64,000 nt of DNA, taken from contig NZ_CP072852.1 of NCBI RefSeq assembly GCF_017948265.1, forward strand, positions 3,224,001-3,288,000. Reading direction: 5' to 3'. The stretch is from Rhodoferax sp. PAMC 29310. GTDB taxonomy: Bacteria; Pseudomonadota; Gammaproteobacteria; Burkholderiales; Burkholderiaceae_C. The notes beneath the pieces are model-generated. The model was not told the DNA's origin. It did no database searches and was given only the letters and a program-made list of their open reading frames with translations. A program made the translations under genes and the position numbers. How positions within the stretch are numbered: position 1 is the first letter of the stretch; every line of letters starts with the position of its first letter. Below are positions 16,392 through 23,947 of this stretch, one piece after another.

Positions 16392-17396
16392 TTACTTGAT
16401 CAGGCCAATTTCTTTGAAAATGGTCTGAATCTCTTCGACGGATTCCTTCACGAAGGCCGTGAAGTCAGCGCCGCGGGAGTTCAAAGGCGCCAGGCCGTTG
16501 CTGGCCATGGTGGCTTTCAACTGGGCAGAGTCATACACCGCACCAATTTGCTTGACCCAGAACTTGTAGGCGTCATCCGACATGCCGCCGGGGGCGTAGA
16601 AACCGCGCCAGTTGGCACCCACGGAGTTAATGCCCTGCTCTTTGGCGGTGGGGAACGAGGAGAAGTCGCCGGCCAGACGCTCGGGCGCCAACACGGCCAG
16701 CACCTTGATGCTGCCAGCGTCCACAAAGCCTTTGGCCTCAGACGCGTCACCGGTGAAGGCCTGCACTTTGCCCGCCAGCAACTGGGTCACGGCTTCGCCG
16801 CCACCGTCAAAAGCGACGTATTTCACGGTGCGCACATCCGCGATGCCGCCTTTTTTAGCGGTGATCAGCACCTTCAGGTGGTCCCAGCCGCCCACGGCCG
16901 AGCCGCCTGCGAACGACACCGATTTGGGGTCGGCCTTCATTTGCTTGATCAGGTCAGGCAGGTTCTTGATGGGGGAGTCTTTGGCCACGGCAATGATGCC
17001 GTAGTCCGCGCCCACGGCCGCCAACCAACGCACTTGCGTCATGGTGTTGCCAGGGTATGCGCCTTGCGCCAAACGGGTGGAGGTGGCAGACGAGGCGGCT
17101 ACGATCACATTGTTTTCCGTGTTGCGCTTGTTCACCACTTCGGCGTAAGCCACGCCGCCGCCGCCGCCGCCGGCCTTGTTCACCACTTGCATGGAGCCTG
17201 GAATGAGTTTGAGGTCTTGCAAGGCTTTGCCGACTTGACGGCAAGTGAAGTCCCAGCCGCCGCCAGCGCCAGCGGGTGCAATGCACTCGGTGTTGGAGGC
17301 TTCAAACGCCGAGGCGGGTGTGGTCAATGTGGCCAGGGCCAAGCCCACGGGGGCTGCCCAGCGCAGCAGTTGAGTGGTTAGGTAAGTTTGTTTCAT
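16392..17396 (-). CDS. tctC: Tricarboxylate binding protein TctC
   Basis: A 334-residue periplasmic binding protein of the TctC/Bug family. The start at 17396 gives a proper signal peptide ending at Ala-Ser-Ala near residue 24. The mature protein has Cys-Ile-Ala-Pro-Ala-Gly-Ala-Gly-Gly-Gly-Trp-Asp-Phe-Thr-Cys, the Bug ligand-clamping loop, and Ala-Gly-Gly-Ser-Ala-Val-Gly-Gly mid-protein. It is the first gene of the tctCBA-tctDE-tctC2 run and captures the carboxylate for TctAB. Its promoter must lie in the 326-base region shared with the divergent glutamine synthetase-like gene. Confidence 0.92.
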   Translation of the reverse strand: MKQTYLTTQLLRWAAPVGLALATLTTPASAFEASNTECIAPAGAGGGWDFTCRQVGKALQDLKLIPGSMQVVNKAGGGGGGVAYAEVVNKRNTENNVIVAASSATSTRLAQGAYPGNTMTQVRWLAAVGADYGIIAVAKDSPIKNLPDLIKQMKADPKSVSFAGGSAVGGWDHLKVLITAKKGGIADVRTVKYVAFDGGGEAVTQLLAGKVQAFTGDASEAKGFVDAGSIKVLAVLAPERLAGDFSSFPTAKEQGINSVGANWRGFYAPGGMSDDAYKFWVKQIGAVYDSAQLKATMASNGLAPLNSRGADFTAFVKESVEEIQTIFKEIGLIK

Positions 17397-17722
17397 GCTT
17401 GCTCCAGTTATTGATGCGAAGTCAAAGGGCTTCGCTGTGAGCCCGCCTGAAGCGGGGTCCGGCCCTTGCAGCCTTTGCCAAGGCAAAAGACGGCAGGGTC
17501 GATCGGATGCTACTGAGGGCTTTCTGTCAGTCATCTGTCAAAACCTCGGCTTGTGCGCAAACTGCGGGTAAACACTGATCACAAAGTGCAGGCCAGGGCG
17601 GTTGCTCCGAGTTCGCATTCGGTGCGCTACATAATTGATATCTGTCTGCGCTTGTTGATCAAGGGCTGTGTGTCAATTCACTCTAAAATTAATCCGCATC
17701 CCTGCCTTGTACCCGAGTCCTT
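17397..17722. other. Divergent intergenic region tctC / glutamine synthetase-like gene
   Basis: This non-coding stretch separates two divergent genes and must carry both promoters. I see an AT-rich zone at about 17630-17700 with TTGATCAA and TAAAAT elements near the plus-strand gene. I could not assign a -35/-10 pair with normal spacing or a recognisable TctD site. Confidence 0.4.
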
Positions 17723-19060
17723 ATGCCTGACACCAACGCTTTGAACGCCTTTTTCACGCAACACGGGATTCATGATGTGGAGTGCCTTTTTGCCGACATC
17801 TCGGGCTATCCACGCGGCAAGCTGATGCCCGCTGCCAGCTTTGCCGCCGGGGGCGAGTTGCGCATCTGCCAAGCCATACCGATGCAGGCCGTGACGGGTG
17901 ATTACTCTTACGACCCGGTGTTTCCTGATGCCGACCCTGATGTGCGGCTGGTGCCGGACCACGCGACACTCAAGCTGTCCCCCTGGGCCAGCGTGCCGCG
18001 TGCCTTGGCGATTCATGACTGTGTGGAGCTCTCCGGCGAGTTGTGTGCCTTCGCGCCACGCAGCCTGCTGAAAACCGTGGTGGCGCGCTACGCCGCGCAA
18101 GGATTGATTCCGGTTGTGGCGCCCGAAATCGAGTTCTACCTGACCGCCCCCAACACGGACCCCAGCCAAGTTTTACAAGCGCCCGTTGTGCGTGGCGGCC
18201 GTGCTGAGGTGGGGCAAAGCGCGTTCAGCCTGAACATGCTCAACGAGTTGGCGCCGTTTTGGGACGAGTTCCGAGCCGCGCTGCGCGTTCTGGGTGTGCA
18301 GGCCGACACTTGGATTCACGAGGTTGGACCGACACAGTACGAGATCAATCTCCAGCATGGCGACCCGGTCGCCGTGGCTGACCAGGCCTTTCTTTTCAAA
18401 TATGCGGCCAAAGAGATCGCCCTCAAGCATGGGTTGAACGCCGTTTTCATGGCCAAACCCATTGCCGGCGCGGCGGGTAGCTCCATGCACTTGCACCAAA
18501 GTGTGGTGAACGCCGAGGGCCAAAACATCTTCAGCAATGAGGATGGCACTGAGGCGCCCTGTTTTCAGCACTTTATTGGCGGCCTGCAAACTTATCTGCC
18601 CGACCTCATGCTGATGTTTGCGCCCTTTACCAATTCGTTTCGCCGCTATGTGGCGGGCAGCCAGGCGCCGGTCAACCTGCAATGGGGTTACGACAACCGG
18701 ACCACGGCGCTTCGCGTGCCGGCAAGTCACGCAGCCGCCCGCCGGGTCGAGAACCGCGTCGCCGGAGCCGACTCCAATCCCTATCTGGCGCTTGCCGCCT
18801 CACTGGCCGCCGGGCTGGCGGGCATGGACGAGCAGTTGGTGCCCACGTCGCCTATCGGCGACAGTGGCTATGAGCACGCGCGCACCTTGGCACGCAGCCT
18901 GCCCGAAGCGCTGGACACCATGACCCACAGCGCCAGCGCGCGCTGGCTGCTGGGGGATTCATTTGTAACGGGATACACCTCGGTCAAGAGCGTGGAGTAC
19001 GAGAGCTACCAAAACGAGATCAGCGCCTGGGAGCGCCGATATCTGCTGCCTCAGGTTTGA
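17723..19060 (+). CDS. Glutamine synthetase family ligase (gamma-glutamylpolyamine synthetase-like)
   Basis: A 445-residue glutamine synthetase fold protein. The N-terminal beta-grasp part contains Asp-Ile-Ser-Gly-Tyr-Pro-Arg-Gly-Lys. The catalytic domain has the metal-ligand motif Pro-Glu-Ile-Glu-Phe-Tyr-Leu (about 134-140), Glu-Ile-Asn-Leu-Gln-His-Gly-Asp, Ser-Ser-Met-His-Leu-His-Gln-Ser and Asn-Ser-Phe-Arg-Arg. It lacks the adenylylation loop context of GlnA and resembles the PuuA/GlnA-like branch that ligates glutamate to polyamines or other amines. No puu genes are nearby, so the amine substrate is unassigned. Confidence 0.85.
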   Translation: MPDTNALNAFFTQHGIHDVECLFADISGYPRGKLMPAASFAAGGELRICQAIPMQAVTGDYSYDPVFPDADPDVRLVPDHATLKLSPWASVPRALAIHDCVELSGELCAFAPRSLLKTVVARYAAQGLIPVVAPEIEFYLTAPNTDPSQVLQAPVVRGGRAEVGQSAFSLNMLNELAPFWDEFRAALRVLGVQADTWIHEVGPTQYEINLQHGDPVAVADQAFLFKYAAKEIALKHGLNAVFMAKPIAGAAGSSMHLHQSVVNAEGQNIFSNEDGTEAPCFQHFIGGLQTYLPDLMLMFAPFTNSFRRYVAGSQAPVNLQWGYDNRTTALRVPASHAAARRVENRVAGADSNPYLALAASLAAGLAGMDEQLVPTSPIGDSGYEHARTLARSLPEALDTMTHSASARWLLGDSFVTGYTSVKSVEYESYQNEISAWERRYLLPQV

Positions 19061-19241
19061 GGCGCCTCGTGCTGCGGGGCTGTGGCGAGCGGCGCTTGTT
19101 ACATGTGATTACGGTGAAGAGATGGGGGGGCCTGCATAATCCGCCCAAGTATCAGCGCGCCCGCCCGCCCGCCCTTGGCCCGACGCCCGACGGATCCGTC
19201 CGTGTGGTTTCCAGGACGCGCTCCTCTCACTCACTCATTTG

Positions 19242-19706
19242 ATGCAAGCAATGAACTCCCTTACTTTGAAAAAACTTCTATCTGGCGCAGCCTTGGCAGT
19301 GACTGCTAATGCGGCGCTGGCCGCCGATGTCGGCGTCTCTGTCACGATTGGCGAGCCGGGTTTTTACGGCCGCATCGTGCTTGGCAATGTGCCGCCACCC
19401 CGGGTGATTTACACCGAGCCCGTGATCATTCGGCAAAGAACGGTGGTGGGCCAACCCATTTATCTGCGTGTGCCCTATGGACACGAGAAGAAATGGAGCA
19501 AGCATTGCAGCAAGTACAACGCCTGCGGCCAGCCGGTCTACTTTGTGCAAAACGACTGGTACGAGCAGGATTACGCCCCCCGTTACCGCACCGAGCACCG
19601 GGACTACCGCGAGCGCGATGACCGTGATGAGGACCAGCGGGGCAACCGGGGCCATGGCAATGACAAACACCGTAAGAACAAAGACAAAGACCACGGCCAC
19701 GATTGA
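19242..19706 (+). CDS. Exported protein with charged His/Lys/Asp-rich tail
   Basis: A 154-residue protein with a signal peptide cleaved near Ala-Leu-Ala-Ala (about residue 28). The mature part has a beta-rich middle and two cysteines (Cys-Ser-Lys-Tyr-Asn-Ala-Cys). From residue about 110 the tail is almost entirely Arg, Asp, Glu, Lys, His and Gly. Similar exported proteins occur widely in Burkholderiales without known function. The tail could bind metal or polyanions, which is a guess. A start at 19251 is also possible. It is convergent with the peptidase gene, 17 bases between stops. Confidence 0.7.
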   Translation: MQAMNSLTLKKLLSGAALAVTANAALAADVGVSVTIGEPGFYGRIVLGNVPPPRVIYTEPVIIRQRTVVGQPIYLRVPYGHEKKWSKHCSKYNACGQPVYFVQNDWYEQDYAPRYRTEHRDYRERDDRDEDQRGNRGHGNDKHRKNKDKDHGHD

Positions 19707-19723
19707 CCCAAGCCTGTGCGGCC

Positions 19724-20683
19724 TTAAAGCGAGCCGGTTCGCTTGAACCGCTCGGTGGCCGCCACCAGCGCGCTGGCAATGCCCGGCTCAAAAGCGGCGT
19801 GCCCGGCGTCTTCAATGATCTCCAAGCTGGCCTCTGGCCACGCCTGGTGCAAGCGCCAGGCTGAGGTCGGCGGACAGACCACGTCGTAGCGCCCCTGAAT
19901 AATCACCGCGGGCAGGTGGCGAATGCGGTCCACGCCACGAATCAGCTGGTCATCACTCAGGAAGCCCTGGTGGCGAAAGTAATGCGCCTCCAGCCGGCCA
20001 ACACCCAGACTGACGGCGTCCGACCCAAATTCATCCGCTACCTCGGGGTGCGGGAGCAGGTGCAGGCAGCTGCCCTCGTAACGACTCCAGGTACGGGCTG
20101 CTTCGGCGCAAGTGGCCGGGTCGTCGCTGAACAGGCGCTGGCAGTAGGCCGCCAGCAAGTCGCGTCGTTCAACCTCGGGAATGGGCGCCAGGAAGGCGGC
20201 GTGTTCTTTGGGGAAAAATCCCCCAATGCCGTTCAAGAACCAATCGATCTCGGGTGGCGTGCACAAAAAGATGCCGCGCAGCACAAAGCCGGTGCAGCGC
20301 TCGGGGTGCGCCTGCCCGTAGGCCAGGGCCAGCGTGGAACCCCAGGAACCCCCAAACACCAGCCACTGTTCAATGCCCATCAACTCGCGCAAGCGCTCAA
20401 TGTCCGCAATCAGCAGCGGAGTGGTGTTGTCGCGGTATTCCCCCAGCGGCGTCGATTGACCGGCGCCGCGTTGGTCGAACAGTACGATGCGGTAATAGGC
20501 GGGGTCGAAAAACTGGCGGTGTTTGGGGGACAACCCAGAGCCTGGACCACCGTGCAAAAACAGCACGGGCACACCATTCGGGTTGCCGCACTCTTCCCAG
20601 TAAAGGGTGTGAACGCTGTCCACTGGCAGGCGGCCCGTGCGGTAGGGCTCAAGGGGCGGGTAAACCGGCGGCGTGTCAGTCAT
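19724..20683 (-). CDS. pip: Proline iminopeptidase
   Basis: A 319-residue alpha/beta hydrolase of peptidase family S33, which releases N-terminal proline from peptides in the cytoplasm. Visible motifs are His-Gly-Gly-Pro-Gly-Ser-Gly (oxyanion hole), Asp-Gln-Arg-Gly-Ala-Gly-Gln-Ser, the nucleophile elbow Gly-Gly-Ser-Trp-Gly-Ser, a catalytic Asp in Gly-Arg-Tyr-Asp-Val-Val-Cys and the His in Ala-Gly-His-Ala. The start at 20683 (Met-Thr-Asp-Thr-Pro-Pro) gives the standard length. It is divergent from the dioxygenase gene. Confidence 0.93.
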   Translation of the reverse strand: MTDTPPVYPPLEPYRTGRLPVDSVHTLYWEECGNPNGVPVLFLHGGPGSGLSPKHRQFFDPAYYRIVLFDQRGAGQSTPLGEYRDNTTPLLIADIERLRELMGIEQWLVFGGSWGSTLALAYGQAHPERCTGFVLRGIFLCTPPEIDWFLNGIGGFFPKEHAAFLAPIPEVERRDLLAAYCQRLFSDDPATCAEAARTWSRYEGSCLHLLPHPEVADEFGSDAVSLGVGRLEAHYFRHQGFLSDDQLIRGVDRIRHLPAVIIQGRYDVVCPPTSAWRLHQAWPEASLEIIEDAGHAAFEPGIASALVAATERFKRTGSL

Positions 20684-20843
20684 GGGGCTCACTTTCAACA
20701 AGATCAATGCTTGCCATAGCCGGCAGCGGGCGACCAGCTTACCGCAGTCGATTTCAGCCGTCACTTGAAGCGCCGCCGCAGCGGTCCGAGACTGCTATAA
20801 AGAACGCCATGCCAATGCACCAACCGATTTTCTTGTCAACCCC

Positions 20844-21683
20844 ATGATCACTGCCCAACAACAAGCCGACTACCAACAAAACGGTTACCTGGTGCTGCCC
20901 GGTTTCAAAGCCAGCAGCGAGCTGGCCGCTTTGCGCGAGCGGGCGCAAGCCATAGTGCATGCCTTTGACCCGACTGAGCGCTCCGGCATTTTCACCACCA
21001 ACGAGCAGGTACGTCAGACGGATGGCTACTTCATGGAGTCGGCCAACACCGTGCGTTGCTTCTTTGAAGAAGAGGCGTTTGGTGCGGATGGGGCGCTTAA
21101 GCAGGACAAGTCTTTGTCAATCAACAAAATTGGCCATGCGATGCATGACCTGGACCCCGAGTTTGAGCAGTTCTCACGCGGGCCGGCGCTGGCTGAATTG
21201 GCGGCAGATTTGGGGCTGGCGCGGGCGCAGGTCTGGCAGTCGATGTACATCTTTAAGCAGCCCGGCATTGGCGGCGAAGTGCGCTGGCACCAGGACGCCA
21301 CCTTTTTTGACAGTACACCCATCACCGTGACCACCTTCTGGTTCGCGCTGGAAGACGCCACGCGTGAGAACGGTTGCCTGTGGATGGAGCCGGGCGGCCA
21401 CCGGGGCCCCTTGCGCGAGCGCTTTGTGAAGCGCGGTGAGGGCGCCGGCATGGAGGTGCTGGACACCACGCCGTGGCCGGACGACCGAACCGCTGTACCG
21501 GTGGAGGTGAAGGCCGGAACGCTGGTGGTGTTTCATGGGCTGCTGCCGCACTACAGCGCACCCAATCGCTCGGCCGTGTCGCGCCACGCCTACACGCTGC
21601 ATGCCACCGACGCGTCCTCACACTACTCGCCCAACAACTGGTTGCAGCGACCGGACACCTTCCCGGCGCGCGGGTTCACCTAG
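20844..21683 (+). CDS. Phytanoyl-CoA dioxygenase (PhyH) family protein
   Basis: A 279-residue Fe(II)/2-oxoglutarate-dependent oxygenase of the PhyH family. The iron facial triad is visible as His-Gln-Asp in Arg-Trp-His-Gln-Asp-Ala (about residues 149-153) and a distal His in Leu-Leu-Pro-His-Tyr-Ser. An Arg nearby (Asn-Arg-Ser) would bind 2-oxoglutarate. Substrate is unknown; bacterial homologues hydroxylate diverse small molecules. It stands alone, followed by the rubrerythrin operon 134 bases downstream. Confidence 0.88.
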   Translation: MITAQQQADYQQNGYLVLPGFKASSELAALRERAQAIVHAFDPTERSGIFTTNEQVRQTDGYFMESANTVRCFFEEEAFGADGALKQDKSLSINKIGHAMHDLDPEFEQFSRGPALAELAADLGLARAQVWQSMYIFKQPGIGGEVRWHQDATFFDSTPITVTTFWFALEDATRENGCLWMEPGGHRGPLRERFVKRGEGAGMEVLDTTPWPDDRTAVPVEVKAGTLVVFHGLLPHYSAPNRSAVSRHAYTLHATDASSHYSPNNWLQRPDTFPARGFT

Positions 21684-21817
21684 GCCCAAGAAGGCATCAA
21701 ATAGTCCCTATCAATGGCTTAGGGAATTCCAATTGGCCCTGACTATCAATTAAAACTATCATTGGCTCCATATTGATTGAAAACGTCAACCAACAAGTTC
21801 ACTCACAGGAGCCCACC

Positions 21818-22300
21818 ATGACCACTGCCCAACGCCCCGAGATCAAGACCATCGCCAACCTGGAAGCCGCTTTTGCGGGCGAATCCATGGCGCACATCAA
21901 GTACCGCTACTTCGCCAAACTGGCCCGCGAGATGGGCGACGAAGATACCGCCCGCGCTTTTGAGACCACGGCCGACCAGGAAGTGATGCATGCCTTTGGT
22001 CACTTGGACTTGCTTTACCCCAAAGCGACCATGACCCCGGCCAAGGCTTTGCAAATCGCCATCGACGGTGAGACCTACGAGTACACCGAGATGTACCCTG
22101 GCTTTCGCAAAACCGCCGAGTTGGAAGGCAACGCCGCGGCGGTTGCCGAGATGGACGATCAGATTGAAGAAAGCAAAGTGCATGCGGCCGAGTTCAAGGC
22201 CACGCTGGAAAAAGCCCAGAAGCGATTTGCGGCACTGGCCAAGGTGGAAGAGCGCCACGCCAACCACTACAAAGCCCAGTTGGCCAAAGTCTCGGCCTAA
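21818..22300 (+). CDS. Rubrerythrin, short form without rubredoxin domain
   Basis: A 160-residue ferritin-like di-iron protein. The metal-binding helices show Glu-Ala-Ala-Phe-Ala-Gly-Glu near residue 20, Glu-Val-Met-His at about 53, Glu-Tyr-Thr-Glu-Met-Tyr-Pro mid-protein and Glu-Glu-Arg-His at about 146. Rubrerythrins reduce hydrogen peroxide to water. The classical C-terminal rubredoxin (Cys-x-x-Cys) domain is absent and is replaced by the separate rubredoxin gene downstream. The start at 21818 follows an AGGAG site. Three CTATCAAT-like direct repeats precede the gene (21708, 21743, 21756). Confidence 0.92.
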   Translation: MTTAQRPEIKTIANLEAAFAGESMAHIKYRYFAKLAREMGDEDTARAFETTADQEVMHAFGHLDLLYPKATMTPAKALQIAIDGETYEYTEMYPGFRKTAELEGNAAAVAEMDDQIEESKVHAAEFKATLEKAQKRFAALAKVEERHANHYKAQLAKVSA

Positions 22301-22372
22301 CTATTTGCTATTGATTAAATAGCGACTAGCGCCAATTTCACCTGGGCTAGACGCTGAAATGACTCATATTTA
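22301..22372 (+). repeat. Dispersed intergenic repeat, copy D (degenerate)
   Basis: It lies between rubrerythrin and rubredoxin. It begins with CTATTGATTAAATAGCG and carries GGGCTAGACGCTGAAATG followed by CATATTTAT. The match to the core is weaker than in copies B and C. It interrupts what looks like one operon, so it is probably transcribed. Confidence 0.55.
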
Positions 22373-22384
22373 TCGGAGAACCTC

Positions 22385-22549
22385 ATGAAAACTTATCTTT
22401 GCATTGTTTGCGGCTTTATCTATGACGAAACCGCCGGCCGCCCGGAAGACGGCATTGCACCCGGCACTCTGTGGGCCGATGTGCCCGAGAGTTGGGAATG
22501 TCCCGACTGCGGCGTTGCCAAAGCCGACTTCGAAGTCGTGGAGGTCTGA
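22385..22549 (+). CDS. Rubredoxin
   Basis: A 54-residue rubredoxin with the two iron-binding Cys-x-x-Cys-Gly motifs: Cys-Ile-Val-Cys-Gly at residues 6-10 and Cys-Pro-Asp-Cys-Gly near 39-43. Between them is the aromatic core with Tyr-Asp-Glu and Trp-Ala-Asp-Val-Pro. It passes single electrons, here presumably from the reductase encoded next to the rubrerythrin encoded before it. The start is preceded by GGAGAA about 7 bases upstream. The stop is two bases before the reductase start. Confidence 0.95.
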   Translation: MKTYLCIVCGFIYDETAGRPEDGIAPGTLWADVPESWECPDCGVAKADFEVVEV

Positions 22550-22551
22550 GC

Positions 22552-23760
22552 ATGAATACCGCCGGACCGACCCCCGATGCACAGGCCAACCATGGCCAGT
22601 TGCCTCTCATCATCATTGGCGCCGGTCTGGCGGGCTGGAGCGTGGCACGCGAGTTTCGCAAACTCGACGCCGACACGCCGGTGCTGATGATCACCTTGGA
22701 TAGCGGCGACTTCTACGCCAAACCGTCCTTGTCCAATGCGTTTGCTCAAGGCCGCGCGCCGACCCAGCTGGTTAGCTCCGCAGCCGCCAAAATGTCGTCG
22801 ACACAGAATGTGACGCTGTTGCCTCATACGCGGGTGATCAGCATTGATTCACAAGCTCAGGTGGTGCGCACGTCACAGGGCGATCACCCCTACCGCCAAC
22901 TGGTGCTGGCCAGCGGCGCGCAGGCGATCCGCGTGCCGCTGGGCGGGGACGCGGCCGACCAGGTGTTGTCTGTGAATTCGCTGGACGACTTCACCGCTTT
23001 TCATGCTCGCTTGACGGCTGACAGCGGCGCGCAACCCAAACACGTGATGATCATGGGCGCCGGTTTGATTGGCTGCGAGTTCGCCAATGACCTCATCGGT
23101 GCCGGGTATCAAGTTAGCGTGGCCGACCCGGCCGTTGGCCCGATGGCAGCGCTGCTGCCGGCCGAGGCGGGTGAACAACTGAAAACCGCACTCAGCAGCT
23201 TGGGCGTTCAGTGGCACTTTGGCAGCACGGCCAGTGCGGTCAATCAAGCCCACGAGATGGAACTGGGTCAACGTCTGGACATCACGCTCTCCAGTGGCGC
23301 GACGCTGCAGGCCGATGTGGTGCTCAGCGCCATCGGCCTGCGCGCTGACCTGACGCTGGCCAGTGCAGCAGGGTTGCGCTGTGAACGGGGTGTCGTGGTC
23401 GATGATCTCTTGCAAACCAGCGCATCCCAAATTTACGCGCTGGGCGACGCGGCTCAATACGCGGGAGGGCGAGTGCTGCCCTATGTGATGCCCATCATGA
23501 ACGCCGCCAAAGCGTTGGCGCAGACCTTGGCAGGCACGCCAACGCCGGTGGTCTTTCCGCTGATGCCGGTGGCCATCAAGACGCCGGCCTTGCCTTTGGT
23601 GGCCGCGTCTCCCGCGCCCGGTGCGTCCGGGGCATGGCACGCTGTGGAGGCAGGTGTTTGGCAGTACAAGGACGCCAGCGACGCCGTACGTGGCTTTGTG
23701 CTGGCTGGCGGTGCGACAAACCGGCGTGCTGAGCAATCCAGCTTGGTTCAGGCACCTTAA
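22552..23760 (+). CDS. Rubredoxin-NAD(+) reductase-like FAD oxidoreductase
   Basis: A 402-residue pyridine nucleotide-disulfide oxidoreductase family protein. The N-terminal FAD site reads Ile-Ile-Gly-Ala-Gly-Leu-Ala-Gly (about 19-26), and the NAD(P)H site Ile-Met-Gly-Ala-Gly-Leu-Ile-Gly-Cys-Glu (about 165-174). The second FAD motif is Ile-Tyr-Ala-Leu-Gly-Asp-Ala. A C-terminal domain follows that resembles that of AlkT/RubB-type rubredoxin reductases. It starts two bases after the rubredoxin stop, so it is translationally linked. Together with the two upstream genes it makes a complete NADH-to-peroxide electron path. Confidence 0.92.
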   Translation: MNTAGPTPDAQANHGQLPLIIIGAGLAGWSVAREFRKLDADTPVLMITLDSGDFYAKPSLSNAFAQGRAPTQLVSSAAAKMSSTQNVTLLPHTRVISIDSQAQVVRTSQGDHPYRQLVLASGAQAIRVPLGGDAADQVLSVNSLDDFTAFHARLTADSGAQPKHVMIMGAGLIGCEFANDLIGAGYQVSVADPAVGPMAALLPAEAGEQLKTALSSLGVQWHFGSTASAVNQAHEMELGQRLDITLSSGATLQADVVLSAIGLRADLTLASAAGLRCERGVVVDDLLQTSASQIYALGDAAQYAGGRVLPYVMPIMNAAKALAQTLAGTPTPVVFPLMPVAIKTPALPLVAASPAPGASGAWHAVEAGVWQYKDASDAVRGFVLAGGATNRRAEQSSLVQAP

Positions 23761-23810
23761 AACGCCGGAGTTGGCATCGTATTTCAGGCATTGCCTTATG
23801 CGCCGATTGC

Positions 23811-23826
23811 ATATTTTCATAAATAT
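23811..23826. promoter_or_regulatory. Perfect dyad ATATTT-TCAT-AAATAT upstream of malic enzyme
   Basis: Arms ATATTT (23811-23816) and AAATAT (23821-23826) flank TCAT, about 120 bases before the malic enzyme start and after the reductase stop. It may be an operator or an AT-rich promoter element. No regulator can be named from the sequence. Confidence 0.35.
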
Positions 23827-23947
23827 TGCGCATTATGAAAGCGACTTCCACCCACCAGAAAAATGGAGGGGCAGCCTACAATCCTGATCCCGCCCATGCG
23901 GACCGTTTGGCCGTTTCGGTCATACTGGCTTGCCTCAGGAGTACTTC

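Noticed and set aside
19131..19175. G-run and CGCC-type short repeats before the exported protein gene
   Set aside because: Short simple-sequence runs without clear unit structure; not a CRISPR array or regulatory repeat.
21701..21763. ATAG/CTAT tetranucleotides upstream of rubrerythrin as an OxyR site
   Set aside because: The spacing (35 and 13 bases between CTAT elements) does not fit the four-element OxyR pattern; a decayed repeat copy is as likely.
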